Source of the DNA: Tomocerus qinae | Taxonomy: Eukaryota > Arthropoda > Collembola > Entomobryomorpha > Tomoceridae | Length of the DNA: 64,000 bases | Assembly: GCA_020055645.1 (NCBI GenBank) | Contig: CM034546.1 | Span: 8,184,001 to 8,248,000, forward strand | Direction: 5' to 3' | Shown: positions 22,308 to 33,872 of the stretch, one piece after another | Position numbering within the stretch: the first letter of the stretch is position 1 | How the letters are laid out: each line of letters opens with the position of its first letter | Notes under the pieces: generated by a model | Database searches by the model: none | Seen by the model: only the letters and a program-made list of their open reading frames with translations | What the model was told of the DNA's origin: nothing | Translations under genes and position numbers: made by a program

Positions 22308-24496
22308 ATGACAAACCAAAAGGTTTTACTTGTTACCCTAATTGTTTTTCATTTTACAACATACGTTTTTGGTATAAGAAATCTTTCGGGATTTAATAGT
22401 TGCGATTTCAACTTGATTGTATTTCCAAATTCAAAATGGGCAGAGTTATTTTTGGAGAAAAATCAAAATTCCCAGCCTTGGACAATCTCTTCGTCTGTAA
22501 ACAAAACGTTCAACGATGTTGACAGATTGACATTCAAAGACCTGTCAAAGATACATTGCAGTGTAAATGTCATTGATGAACCAGATTCTACGTTTTGGAG
22601 TTTGACTCAATATTTCGGACAAAAGATATCGCGTCCGAGATTCATTTCTCTATTTATATACGATGGTTTGGAAACAAGAAATGTCAATCACAATAGGTGG
22701 CTTTCTCTACCGATTGAGCACCCAACGGCGGAAATATACTACATCTTTGTTGAAAGTAAACTTTCGTTCTCCACGTTTACTATAAACTTGTACAGACAAA
22801 ATTATGGAGTTGATTCAAAGTTTGAACTAATTGCAATTAATGATAAACTGGATGAAAGGAAATGGAAAGACATTTGGAGGGAGTACAATGGACAGCTCTA
22901 TGGAAATACTGTTGCAGTACATTGGAGTGATGGGAATGACGACTTTTCTGTGTCAAGGCCAGAATGCATACAGTCGACCTATGAACTAATTCAAAATAAT
23001 CTGCTCGCAAATTGCAAATACTTTTTCAGACCGATGGAAACAGTATCAAAACGGTTTAATTTCTGTGTGGAATATTCTAATTCCAATTTCTGGATAAAGA
23101 CTTTTTCGGATCAAAAATTCACAAAATACTTATCTGAGATTTTTATTGATTTAAACTGGATGTTTCCAAAAGGTTTTTGGTTCAATTCACAAATATATAT
23201 TCGGCATTCTCAACGTTTTGCCCTTTATTGTGAAGAACAATTATACTTTAAAGACGTCACTCTTCATGTTTTAATTCAAAACACATTCGACGGAGTTAGT
23301 TGGATTTTAATCATTCTGCTTCTACCGCTGGCCTATTCAATTTCTGCAATCAGGATAGACAAAAGACATTTAATTTTCAAAAGTTTGGGACAAATAGTTT
23401 TGTCAACAGTCGCCATTGCCCTTGCAAAGTTTACCATTAGTCAGGAAAGAAGGAATTTTTGCTTGCTAGTCATAATTATGACTTTTCTAATTAGATGTCA
23501 TTATGAAACGTACATAACTGGAGAAATCGTAGCTCCGCTGGATACCAAAGGAAAATTAGATAGCTTTGAAGATCTGATTAATAACAACTTTAAAGTATTG
23601 TTTTCAATCAAATATGATAGGCCTATTGACAATGAACACAATTTAACATTTGGATTGTTTAGTAAGTTTAATTTAACGCATAAAATAAATTCTCATTCGT
23701 ACATTTACAATTGGAATAATGAAGAATTAGCTCCATGCTACAAGCTCAGAGGATGGGATGACTACATTTTAGCTCAGGAATTACTTCTGAAACCGAAAGG
23801 GAAAATTGTTCACTTTGTTCGACAAACAAGAGGTTGCCAAAGTTTTATACTTAATTCATAAAAGGGAACCACAAGCTGTTTGTAAAACAGCGACGCAAGA
23901 AGTATCTGAAGAGTTTCATTCTTGGGCTTTTTATAATATCTACCGAAATGCTTTCAAAAACTTTTATAGAAAACTTTTTGAGTCTGGAATGTTGGAGATG
24001 TGGAGAGATCACGGTTTAACAAAATATCACTTTTTCAAAAATTTTAACGAAGATAAACCTATCAGTCTAGATATGAAAATTCAAATCTTTTTTATTTTTT
24101 ATCTAATTCTAATGGCCACATCCGTTTGTTTTGTATTCTTCGAAATCTTACTGTTCAAATTATTCGTACTCCGTGAAAACATTGTACACGAATGGAAAAC
24201 ATTTTGTGACTCTTTACAACATCCAAAAAAACTGCTTGAACGATTAGCAATAGTTTGGCAATTTGTAAAAAACATTTTCTGCAAAAGTTAGTTCTCCTTT
24301 AACAGAAGTAAATGCAAATAAACTGAAAACCAGCATTGACAATGACAACTCATCTGAATTTGTAACACAACTCCATGACAAATCCCAAAAAGATGCCGAC
24401 GCAGAGAAAATTTACATTCTTAAAACACGAATTGGAAATGTAGAACGAAAACTTCAACATGCTATTGAAAATATCCAAAAACTTGAGAAAATGTAG
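22308..24496 (+). pseudogene. Ionotropic receptor paralog with frameshifts
   Basis: It is very similar to the IR at 17142-19373 along its whole length, from the signal peptide (ATG 22308) to the coiled-coil tail. Relative to that copy there is one extra G in a GGG run at 23799-23801, which shifts the frame and ends the first frame at 23861. The second part continues in another frame (23806-24291) through the last membrane helix. A further one-base change near 24265 brings a stop at 24289-24291, although homologous tail sequence (ending GAG AAA ATG TAG at 24496) continues. Membrane and pore segments are otherwise conserved, so inactivation is recent, or one or both indels are assembly errors. 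Confidence 0.75.
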
Positions 24497-24649
24497 AAAA
24501 TATCTCAAAAAATTGATTGTTTTCGACCTAATTCAAGACCAATATAATCTTGGTTGCGTACTTTAATAGAGACCATTGTTTTTGTTTGTGTGATGGTTTA
24601 CAAAATTTACAGTTTTTAGCCTTTATTGTCATCAGGGTGTTTACCGTAT
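24497..24649. other. 3' flank of IR pseudogene
   Basis: Short AT-rich spacer; no feature seen. Confidence 0.4.
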
Positions 24650-24915
24650 AGGCGTTTTTACCATCCCAATTTTACATCCCAATTTTACCATTATGCATTA
24701 TTACATCCCAATTTTACCATTATGCATTATTACATACCAATTTTACCATTGTTCAATTTTTTAATCCCAATTTTACCATTGTGCAATTTTTCCATCCCAA
24801 TTTTATTATTGTGCACTTCAATTTCCCTAATCTTACCATTAGGTGTTTTTACCATCCCTATTTTACCATTGTGCACTTTTAAATCCTAATTTTACCATTG
24901 TGCACCTTAATTACC
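24650..24915. repeat. Tandem repeat, about 30-bp imperfect unit
   Basis: The block CATCCCAATTTTACCATT recurs about nine times with variable spacers (TATGCATTATTA, GTGCAATTTTT). The open frames across it (24626-24889, 24843-25040) come from the repeat and are not genes. Confidence 0.8.
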
Positions 24916-25591
24916 CTAATTTGCTAGGCTCTATTAAGAGAGGGGCATTGGGAGTAAATGCCCCCTTCCCCCAAATCCAAGAAAAATATCCCAAAAACTT
25001 GCGATCGCCGAGTGTGGAAATCTCCAGCATAAAAGTATAGTATGTAGAATTATGCATTTATAATTTAGAAAGGATGTAAATTAGGACTTGAACTTTTGTG
25101 CTGTTTTTCCTAAAGATTACTTGTATGAATCGTATGATCATTCCTACCTACATTTAAATTAAGGATTGAACTCTTGCACTATTTTTTCTTGAATGTATGA
25201 CCTAAGGTCCACTTTCAGACACCACAATTAAATAATTGGCCTCTGGAAGCGGACCAGTGTTTACAATGTATGAATCTAAGATTATCTCTAATCTGAATGT
25301 GTGTCAATGTGTCAACTCACTATTATAAATATGTGTGACTTACCTGTACTTTGGTCTCACTCGACTCTGGTCTTTACCTATATACACACCTCTCTTAACC
25401 TTTTTGTAAAATAAAACTTTTACAGTTCTACAAGTTCTGCAGCACCAGTCTCAATTTCCCCACACTTAAGCTAGGCTCATCTTACACTTCAAAATTTTGC
25501 CATCATTAATCTAGAACTTTTTGATTTTTTACCTAACTAGTCTACGAACGAATAGTGTTGAGAACACTTAGCTTGGTTAGCTTTTCTCACC
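24916..25591. other. Intergenic
   Basis: No gene or repeat recognised. Confidence 0.4.
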
Positions 25592-25700
25592 GAGGAAATT
25601 TTGATTTTAAAAACAAGATTAGAAAATTTGGAAAGAAAACTTCAATATGGTTTCACAAAACCTCCAAAATTTTGAAAAATTGCCGAAAAAATATCAAAAA
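25592..25700 (+). pseudogene. Orphan IR C-terminal coiled-coil fragment
   Basis: About 110 bp match 19243-19370, the end of the intact IR, including codons for TRLENLERKLQYG followed by a frame change. Nothing upstream matches the rest of the receptor. It is a relic of a third IR copy, or a partial duplication of the 3' end. Confidence 0.7.
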
Positions 25701-26434
25701 ATTATGTATATAAATATTCATGTGTTTGTCCCACCATCGTGTAAGATGTAGGCTTGTTTTTATATAGGTAATACTATATTTTATTATATCTATAGTTAAA
25801 ATACTTCTTCAAGTCGACTTAATATTCGGAGTTTAGTTTTAGCCGGTCAAAACCACATGCATACTCACCCTGGCAAAGGGGCAAAAATGCCTGAAATTAA
25901 ATAACTTTTGCTTATTTTTACAGCCTTAGTGTATTTTTACTTCTGCCACTTAACCACTGGCCACCATTCAATTTACCCGCCCACTAGCCCCCTTTTGCCC
26001 CCTAGACGCCATTATTTAAGTTTGTATTAAAGTCGAAGAACGGCTAAATAAAAGGCCGATGCTCTTAGAAATGTCATTCAATTGCCTAATTAAATTATAG
26101 ATGGCTGGGCCGAGTACATTTGTCATTTCACATACCCAGTGTGTCTAAACATATTTCACCAATTAATATTTACTTGGTAAGCAATATATTAAACTACAAA
26201 TATGAATAAAATATCTTTTAAGTTTTACTTTCGGATGTTTTAATGAGGGTAGTGGCCTGCAGGTTTTTAAACAATTTTGTATTGCTATTAGGAGCCAAAT
26301 ACTATTATAATATTATTTTGATAAGCAACTGAATTAAATATTAGCCACCAGTCATTTTATTTAACCGACTATAAAATGACATACTGGCTGGCTGCTTTAA
26401 GCTAATTATAAAATAACCCATCAAAACCTTGATT
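25701..26434. other. Intergenic
   Basis: No gene or repeat recognised. Confidence 0.4.
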
Positions 26435-27018
26435 ATTAAGCATGATAAATTTTTGATATTTTTAATTTCGTATGCATACCACACATCATGCTGTACTGCA
26501 TAATCTACTTTTAGTTTTTGCAATGTATGTTTGTCATCAACATGAAACTTTGACCTGACGATGCATTCAGCAAAAATGAGTAGTGAACGAATTAGGCTAT
26601 GCAAGTATTTACAGCAAACGAAAATGCATGAATCATTCAAGAAGAATTGCTTACTGCCTTTTCTTACAATCCACCCGTATTTAAGTGGCATCAACATCAA
26701 AAGTAATCTTCTTATTTAAATGCCAATAATTTCAGGATTTTCTGTCAAAGAAGACAAATGCCATGACAAACACCTGAAACTTAATTTAATATGTAGTAGT
26801 ACTTAACTAACTAGCAACTAATTATTAACATTTGTCACCAACTAAAACTAAATGGATATACTAAATATATTGTTCATTCAGTATTATTTACATAATATTA
26901 TGTCTAATAATTACCAAGTAATAAAAGTCAATCATAGTAAGACGTATTTCATTTTCTCATTCATCGCAAGCAAAACCCACCAGATGACGATTGTCTAATT
27001 TCATTTAGTAGAGATTCG
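26435..27018. repeat. Duplicated 5' flank, family copy 2
   Basis: Homologous to 10565-11100 and 29860-30560, including TTTGACCTGACGATGCATTC and CACCAACTAAAACTAA. It precedes the second Tyr/Pro-rich family gene and probably holds its promoter. Confidence 0.65.
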
Positions 27019-28817
27019 ATGCATTCCTCTCTTGTCTTTTCAATAGAAAGGATGTCTTTCCGTTTGATTTTTACCGTGCTGCTCTCCAGTTGTATTAGCA
27101 GTTGCTTCAGTTCTGAAGTACTCGACTCAGAAAATTCCAGGTAAATTGCTTTAATAATAATGAATTGAAATTGAAAAATAAAAAATGCACTACGATGTTT
27201 AAATGGATTTTGTATTTAATCGCTTTTGTTTTAATTGCACACCAGTGCGGATTATGTTACAGATTCCCTTCCGGACTTGTCGGATCAATCCGATGAAAAT
27301 GGCGGAGCAAATATCAATCATCACGTACCTCATTTCATCAGAGGTAATCATTTTGATACTAACACACATTGAATTATTTTATCGTAAGGCACTTCAAATT
27401 ATTTGACAGACAGGTACTTTTTAAACATTTCTTGGAAAAAATTTTTTGCAATCTCTTTTTTAGGAGTAAACTCTTAAACCGGGTTCATTAATTTCACGGT
27501 CTAGTTCAGAGCAATATTTGTCGACTTCACTTGTGTGAATTATATTTCATTGTCGCTATTCGTTCGTTTATAATATGGCAAAATTTTTCTCATTTGTACT
27601 GTAGTTTTAACAGAAGCTTGCTTTTTGTCTGAATGTCTTAGTAATCTTCAACATTTACAAATTATTATTCATTGACGATTTAAATTATTTTATTGACCCA
27701 ATAAATCACATCCCTTTTAAACATTTCATTTATCAAGAAATATTTCCTGAAATAAGAAGTTAATGCCATGTCTGTTGACGAAAAATTGGAAAGTAAATGT
27801 ATATCTATAGCTGTCCCATCGAAAGTGTCACGGCAAAAGCGAGTTTATCAAGGTGAACAACATCGCTCCAGCTACAATATCCAACAAGTCAAGAGTTCAT
27901 CTAAGTCGAGATATTCTGAGGATTCAGGTGTGAGATATGCAAGCAATAAATACTCTGTGCCTGAGAGAGGATATTCAAGTGGCGAATACAGATATGGCGA
28001 CGACAGTCGCGGGAGATATTCAGGAGGAGAGGGGGACAGTGTACAAAATACCATTTACCACTTACCAGTGGTAAGTGGTTTTTAATGGTATTTAACGGTA
28101 AATACCACTACCTAAAAAGTAGTGGTAAGTGGTATAAATGGTAATAATGGTAAAAAATAGTTTCACTTAAATTTCGTGTTTGAATTTTGAATAAAATTCG
28201 GTGCCAAAGTATGAAATAGCTTAGCAGATGATCATTGTTGTCACAAATTGATAAGTGTTCATCAATCAGAGTAGGATTCAACCAATGGGGGCACTAACAA
28301 CCCTTGCCGATTGAGAAATTAATTGCAATTAAATTAGCATCAATTTTTAATGGGCGATACCAAATACAATCTTTCTTTCTTCATTTTTTATAACTTTTGC
28401 TGTACAATATGATTAATTTAATTGATTAAAGGGCTTATTGGAAATATTTCATAGAAAATAAAGTTTTAAAACTTATATTTTAGGAAGTCTAGTGTATCTG
28501 TACTCAGCTATCTAATCAATCGCTAAAATTTACCTTTTTTACCATTAAATGCATTTTTACCATTAAGTGCATTTTTACCACTGTGATGGTAAAAAAGGCT
28601 AAAAAGTGGTAAATTTTGTACACTGGACGGGGACAGTACAACAACAACAACTACAACTGAACCAACAACAACAACTACAACTGAACCAACAACAACAACT
28701 ACAACTGAACCAACAACAACAACTTCAACTGAACCATCAACAACAGCTACTACTACACCAACACCTACAAGTACTGCTACACCAGAACAAGCAACAGTTG
28801 GTGATGGTTCTGAATAA
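27019..28817 (+). pseudogene. Secreted Tyr/Thr-rich protein, copy 2, split by a MITE
   Basis: Exons 27019-27140, 27246-27343 and 27811 onward correspond to copy 1 in length and phase and encode the signal peptide, acidic stretch, SKVSRQKR site and the YSSGEYRYGDD segment. At 28038 a 587-bp MITE (to 28624) interrupts exon 3, and its own sequence gives a stop at 28083-28085 (164 residues). After it, 28629-28817 continues in frame as a Thr-rich tail with TTTTTTEP repeats ending at TAA 28815-28817. Removing the MITE and one GGAC target copy joins the two parts in frame, giving about 211 residues. The Pro/Tyr domain of copies 1 and 3 is absent here, so it was lost before or during the insertion. 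It may still make the short form. Confidence 0.7.
28034..28628. mobile_element. MITE family M1 inside exon 3 of copy 2
   Basis: The element (28038-28624) starts AGTGTACAAAATACCATTTA and ends AATTTTGTACACT, so the inverted terminus is AGTGTACAAAAT. The flanking direct repeat GGAC (28034-28037 and 28625-28628) is the probable target duplication. Its length and interior match the copy at 15168-15752. The superfamily is uncertain. Confidence 0.75.
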
Positions 28818-29859
28818 CCGATTATTATATTGTTTTTGTTTATAACATTTCTCCTGGTTTACCTAGTTTATACAAGCAGATTATTTGACTGATTTTGAGC
28901 GGCTACGTAACTGAACCACGAACCAGTTCGACTTCAGTTCTCTCTATTCTTATATCCAGTATGTTTGAAATTTAGTTTGAGATATGTAAGAACTAGAAAT
29001 TGTCTCAATATAATGGATTAATGTCTATTTTATGATTACAAGCAAATTTCTTATTTACTATTTAGGAATGGTTATAATTAAGCATCTGAAAATTAATCTC
29101 ATATTTATAATACATAAACTTTCAAACGGTGCTTATTTAACTAAAACTTTAAAGGTCGTTTGAAAGGTCGTTTAAAAATGTTAAAATTTAATTTTATGTG
29201 GTTAAAGTGGACGAGGAGAAAGAAATTTTATTATTCAAATTAAAGCAGAGTATAATGAGATGGGTTTGTTACATAGTCCCAATCACGATCAAATGGTTTT
29301 GTTACTTTGTAGCGGACACGATAATTTGATGTGTTACATTGTAATGTTAAGCAGACGATATTATTTTTAATCGATGTTTTGCAAACTAATTTAATTTTAA
29401 TACAATTGATTGCCAATTTTTAATAGCTTCTTTTGCATCTTTGATGACGGTGATGACAATTTAAAGGACAATTGCTGTGTTTTAAAATTTGATAGATACA
29501 GAGAAATAAGACACGTAGAGTAAATTGTAGAAAAAGTTTTAATTTTAGTAAATGTAAAATCTGTGAACTTTTTATACAAAGAGTACGATTATATAAATGC
29601 GGAAACTATTAAATTGGTAATATTTTATTGCTAAATACTAAACCTTGGCTAAGCAAGTAAATATTATTTGGTTTGACATTTAATACAAGCTTCCCCAATC
29701 AAATCATGTACTTTGTAAATTAAACCAAAGTTAATATATTTTTGTTGTTCTAGAGAAATAATAAATTACAGGTAACTTAAAAGCAGGGAAAAGGTATATA
29801 CTCCAATTTATTTAGTTAGTATTCATCAATCTTCCCAATGATAAATAGAGTTACATTAA
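28818..29859. other. 3' UTR and intergenic
   Basis: 28830-29065 resembles the 3' UTR of copy 1 (12400-12640). The remainder is AT-rich with no gene recognised. Confidence 0.5.
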
Positions 29860-30563
29860 ATTCGTATAGACTGACTATAAAATGGTCATCCATTGTTGGA
29901 GGACCGCTATTTGTATGAGACGACCAAAATTGAGGCTGTACTTTATATTTGCCTTGTAGTTTTTGCAATTTATCTTTGTCATCAACATGAAAGTTTGACC
30001 TGACGAAGCATTCAGTAAAAATGAGTAGTGAATGAATTAGGCTGTGCAAGAATTTAGAACAAACGGAAATGCATGAATGAGTCAAGCAGAATTGCCTCTT
30101 CTTACAATCCACCCGTATCTACATGGTATCAACACAAAAAGCATATATTTTGCTTTAAATGCCAATAATTTCAGGATTTTGTGTCAGCCAAGACAAATGC
30201 CATAACAAATTCATCTGAAACGTAATTTAATATGTCGTGCTTAACTAACTAGCGACTGATTATATGCATTTGTCACCAACTAAAACTAAATAAAGATACC
30301 TAATATATTATTCATTCCATAATATTTACATATTTCTAATATTTACCAAGCAATAAAAGTCAATTATACGATGTATTACAGTTAAACATTATAAAGGCCT
30401 TGTAATAACTTCAGGATGAAGAGAATAGCCCATTTATTTAATATTCGACTGTAATTTTCCTAAATTGAGGTCAATATTATTTTCAATCTCTCATTCATCG
30501 CATATCCTAAGCAAAAACCATGAGATGACCATTCCTTTTCTAATTTCATTTAGTAGAGATTTG
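29860..30563. repeat. Duplicated 5' flank, family copy 3
   Basis: Homologous to the flanks of copies 1 and 2 and closest to 33284-33640. It precedes the gene at 30564. Confidence 0.65.
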
Positions 30564-33174
30564 ATGCATTCCTATTTTGCTATTTCATTTGGAAGGATGT
30601 TCTCCCTTTTACTTTTTAACGTGCTGCTCTCTTATTGTGTTAGCAGCTGCTACAGTTCTGAACATCTCGACTCTTTAAGGTAAATTGCTCAAATAATATT
30701 GAATCAAAAATTAAAAGTAACATGTACTACATTTTTTCAATGAATTTTGTATTAATCGCTTTTGTTTAATTGCAAACCAGTGCATATTCCACCGATAATG
30801 CTTCAGGTATAGAGAAAAATAGTACCAATTCTGTTACAAATTCCGTTCCGGACTGGTCGGATGGAAATGTCTTTCATCTCGTACCTCGTTACATCAGAGG
30901 TAAATACAAAGACACATTGAATTATACTAGACTTCAGTGGGATTCAATCTCCACTTTTTTGTGAAATGTATTGAAATAATTTTTTCAATACATTTCGTAT
31001 GAAATTAATGAATTCGTCGTATATATTAAAGGAAGCTTTGATATTAACGACTCAATGAAATAATTTAAATCGTCAATAAATAATAAATTTATTGGTAAGT
31101 GTTAAGAGGTGAGTAAGAATAATTTGAAAGACCAATACACAATAATATAAAAAGTCAATGCAAACACTGAATAGGTAAATGGTAGTTGCTATTAGGTAGA
31201 AACCCAAACGAAACTCCGAAACAGAGAAGTGAGAGACGGCCTGCTGAGGGTTTGAGTGCTTATGTTTAACGTCTTTAACGCTTATCAATGGAACTTTGTA
31301 AGCTGTTTTGACATAGGCCCAGCAATGCAAAGGAGTAAACTCTTAAGCCGGGTAAATTAAATTCAAGGTTCTAGTTAATAGCAACATATATCGATGTCAC
31401 TTTTGTGAACTGTATTTTATTGTCGTTATTCTTTCGTTTATAATAATGCCAAAATGTTTTTCAGCTGTACTCTAGCTTGTTCTCCAATCTATAAATATTT
31501 TTGAGAAATGGGCTGTCCTCAGTTCCCGATTGGGACTATAGTTTTATTGTGAAGCCAATTGCGGAAAGCAGGAAGGATACTTACTAGGCCAAGGAGTGCG
31601 AGTGAAGAATAGTAGAGAATTGTGTCGTTTACTTCCTTTTAGTACATAAATATCTTTCCTCAAACTAACTCTTATCGGTCAACCAATTAACATAATCATG
31701 ATATCCTACAATCTTAGCCCTCTTTCCCTCCACCTTCTGGGTTTCTACCAAATAGCAACTGCCACTTACGTATTCAGCGTTTGTATTGACTTTTTAAATT
31801 ATTATGTGTTGACCTATTCAAATTATTCACATTTGCCACTTTAACATTTACAGATTAAATTATTAATTGACGATTCAATACCTTTCATTTGAATTGAATG
31901 AATTTATTATGCTTATACACGCCCGTTGTATTTGGATCATATTTTAAGAGTCAATGAAATAATATAAATTATCAATGAATAACAATTTAATCAATAGACG
32001 ATGAAGAAGGTAAATTAGGATAATTTGAAAAGGTCAATACACAATAATTTATAGAATCAATGCCAACGCTGAATGGATAAATGGCAGTTGCTATTAGGTA
32101 GAAACTCTACCTCTTCAACTTCTTCGACATTTACAAATTAAATTATTATTCATTGACGATTATAATTATTTTATTGACCCATTTAATATCATCCCTTTCA
32201 AACTATTTATTTATCAAGATATATCTCTTGCAATAAGAAATTATTGCTAGAATCTGTTAACGGAAAATTGGGAAGTAATTTTTAAATATTATTTATGAAC
32301 AGCATTTCCATCTAAAGTGTCACGGCAAAAGCGAGCTTATCAAGGTGAACAATATCGCTCCAGCTACAATATCCAACCAGTCAAGAGTTCATCATATTCG
32401 AGATATTCTGAGGATTCGGGTGTGAAATATTCAAGCAATAAATACTCTGTGCCTGAGAGAGGATATTCAAGTGGCGAATACAGATATGGTGACGACAGTC
32501 CCGGGAGATATTCAAAAGGAGACGGCGACAATCCTTACCTTCAACGAAAAAGGATGTACATCGTCAAAGTCCCTGTCCCAATACCCAATAATTACTACAC
32601 CGGCGCCTTTCCCTACATACCCGGCACACCGTATAACACATTAGGCCAACCTGCTATGCCCGGCTACCTGCCCAATCCTTCCAGCTATTTACCAACTCCA
32701 TCTGCTTACACGCCCAGCCAACCCGGCAATTCTTACCCGCCTACTCAATATTACAACCCATATTCACCTTCGGCTCTAAATCAACCCTACAGCAGTCCTT
32801 ACAGTCCTTCTTACTACCCAACAGCGCTGAATTCGTACTCCTCGACCTACTACCCGGGTCAGCCTGCGTATCCCGGTGTGCCTGCCTATGCATACCCGCC
32901 CATGTACCCATATTATGGTTATCCTTACTCTGTCCCTTATGCCAACAGTCCGCCTGCCTCTGCTCCTCCGACAACAACGTCCACAACAGCAACAACAACT
33001 ACTACTACACCAACAACAACCATTACTACTACACCAACAACAACAGATACTACTACACCAACAACAACAGATACTACTACACCAACAACAACAGATACTA
33101 CTACACCAACAACAACAGATACTACTACACCACCAACAACAACTCCTTTCGATTATGGCGGTTATGATTATTAA
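30564..33174 (+). CDS. Secreted Tyr/Pro/Thr-rich protein, copy 3
   Basis: Exons are 30564-30679, 30781-30899 and 32303-33174; phases agree and the joined frame is 1107 nt (368 residues). Order: signal peptide, Ser/Asn-rich acidic segment (longer than in copy 1), SKVSRQKR (82-89, furin-type site), YSSGEYRYGDDSPGRYS, then a Pro/Tyr-rich stretch (NPYSPSALNQPYSSPYS), and a Thr-rich tail with five repeats of PTTTDTTT from 24-bp units, closing with FDYGGYDY. The tail length is likely to vary between individuals because the repeat is perfect. Intron 2 (1.4 kb) carries an inserted inverted-repeat cluster (31040-32190), absent from copy 1. AATAAA lies at 33271-33276. Function unknown; an extracellular structural or mucin-like role is only a suggestion. 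Confidence 0.75.
31040..32190. mobile_element. Inverted-repeat element cluster in intron 2 of copy 3
   Basis: The left block at 31040-31095 (GATATTAACGACTCAATG, AATCGTCAATAAATAATA) is the approximate reverse complement of the right block at 32135-32190. A sub-block with TGGTAGTTGCTATTAGGTAG (31175-31200) also occurs inverted near 31740 and direct near 32085, so copies are nested. Intron 2 of copy 2 holds only a right-end piece (27650-27715). Probably MITEs; no coding capacity. Confidence 0.55.
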
Positions 33175-33872
33175 TAATAATTATTTACCAAAATATACTT
33201 TTCACTATTATTAGATGTAGTATCACTGTGACTGGAAGATAACTTGTTGTAAAACTGGTATTCGTTTGTCAATAAATCAAATCAAACATTAAACTTTGAC
33301 CTGACGAAGCATTCAGCAAAAATGAGTAGTGAATGAATTAGACTAAGCAAGAATTTAGAACAAACGGAAATGAATGAGTCATTGTAGAAGAATTGCCTTT
33401 TCTAAAAAGTCTACCCTTATCTACATTGTATGAACACCAAAAACAATATTTTTCTTTAAATGTCAATAATTTCAAGATATTGTGTCAGCCAAGCCAAATG
33501 CCAGAACAAATTCATCTGAAACGTAATTTAATACGTAGTGCTTAACTAACTAGCGACTGATTATATGCACTTGTCACCAACTAAAACTAAATAAAGATAC
33601 CTAATATATTATTCATTCCATAATATTTACATACTACATTTAGGTACTACCTATTAACTAGTACTCTTCCATAGCCATGGGAACATTCAACGTCTCTTGG
33701 GCGACATTATAGTATGGCATATTTGGTGAATAGCGAAAGAGAAATAATAATTGAAAATGAATTACCGATGTTATTACACATTCAAATTAAAAGCAATCAT
33801 ACAAAAATATTTAGAATTGTTTCATTCTGAATCAGCGTCACACTTTATTCATTATGCAGTTTGTACATCATA
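33175..33872. repeat. Orphan copy of the family 5' flank
   Basis: 33284-33640 matches 29985-30340, the upstream flank of copy 3, including TTTGACCTGACGAAGCATTC and CACCAACTAAAACTAA. No Tyr/Pro-rich gene follows; an IR gene on the other strand begins instead. This marks the broken edge of the duplication array. Confidence 0.65.

Noticed and set aside
28060-28640. MITE M1 in copy 2 acting as an intron (GTAAGT near its left end)
   Set aside because: The obvious splice to the AG just right of the element enters a frame with an early stop; no consistent joining was found.
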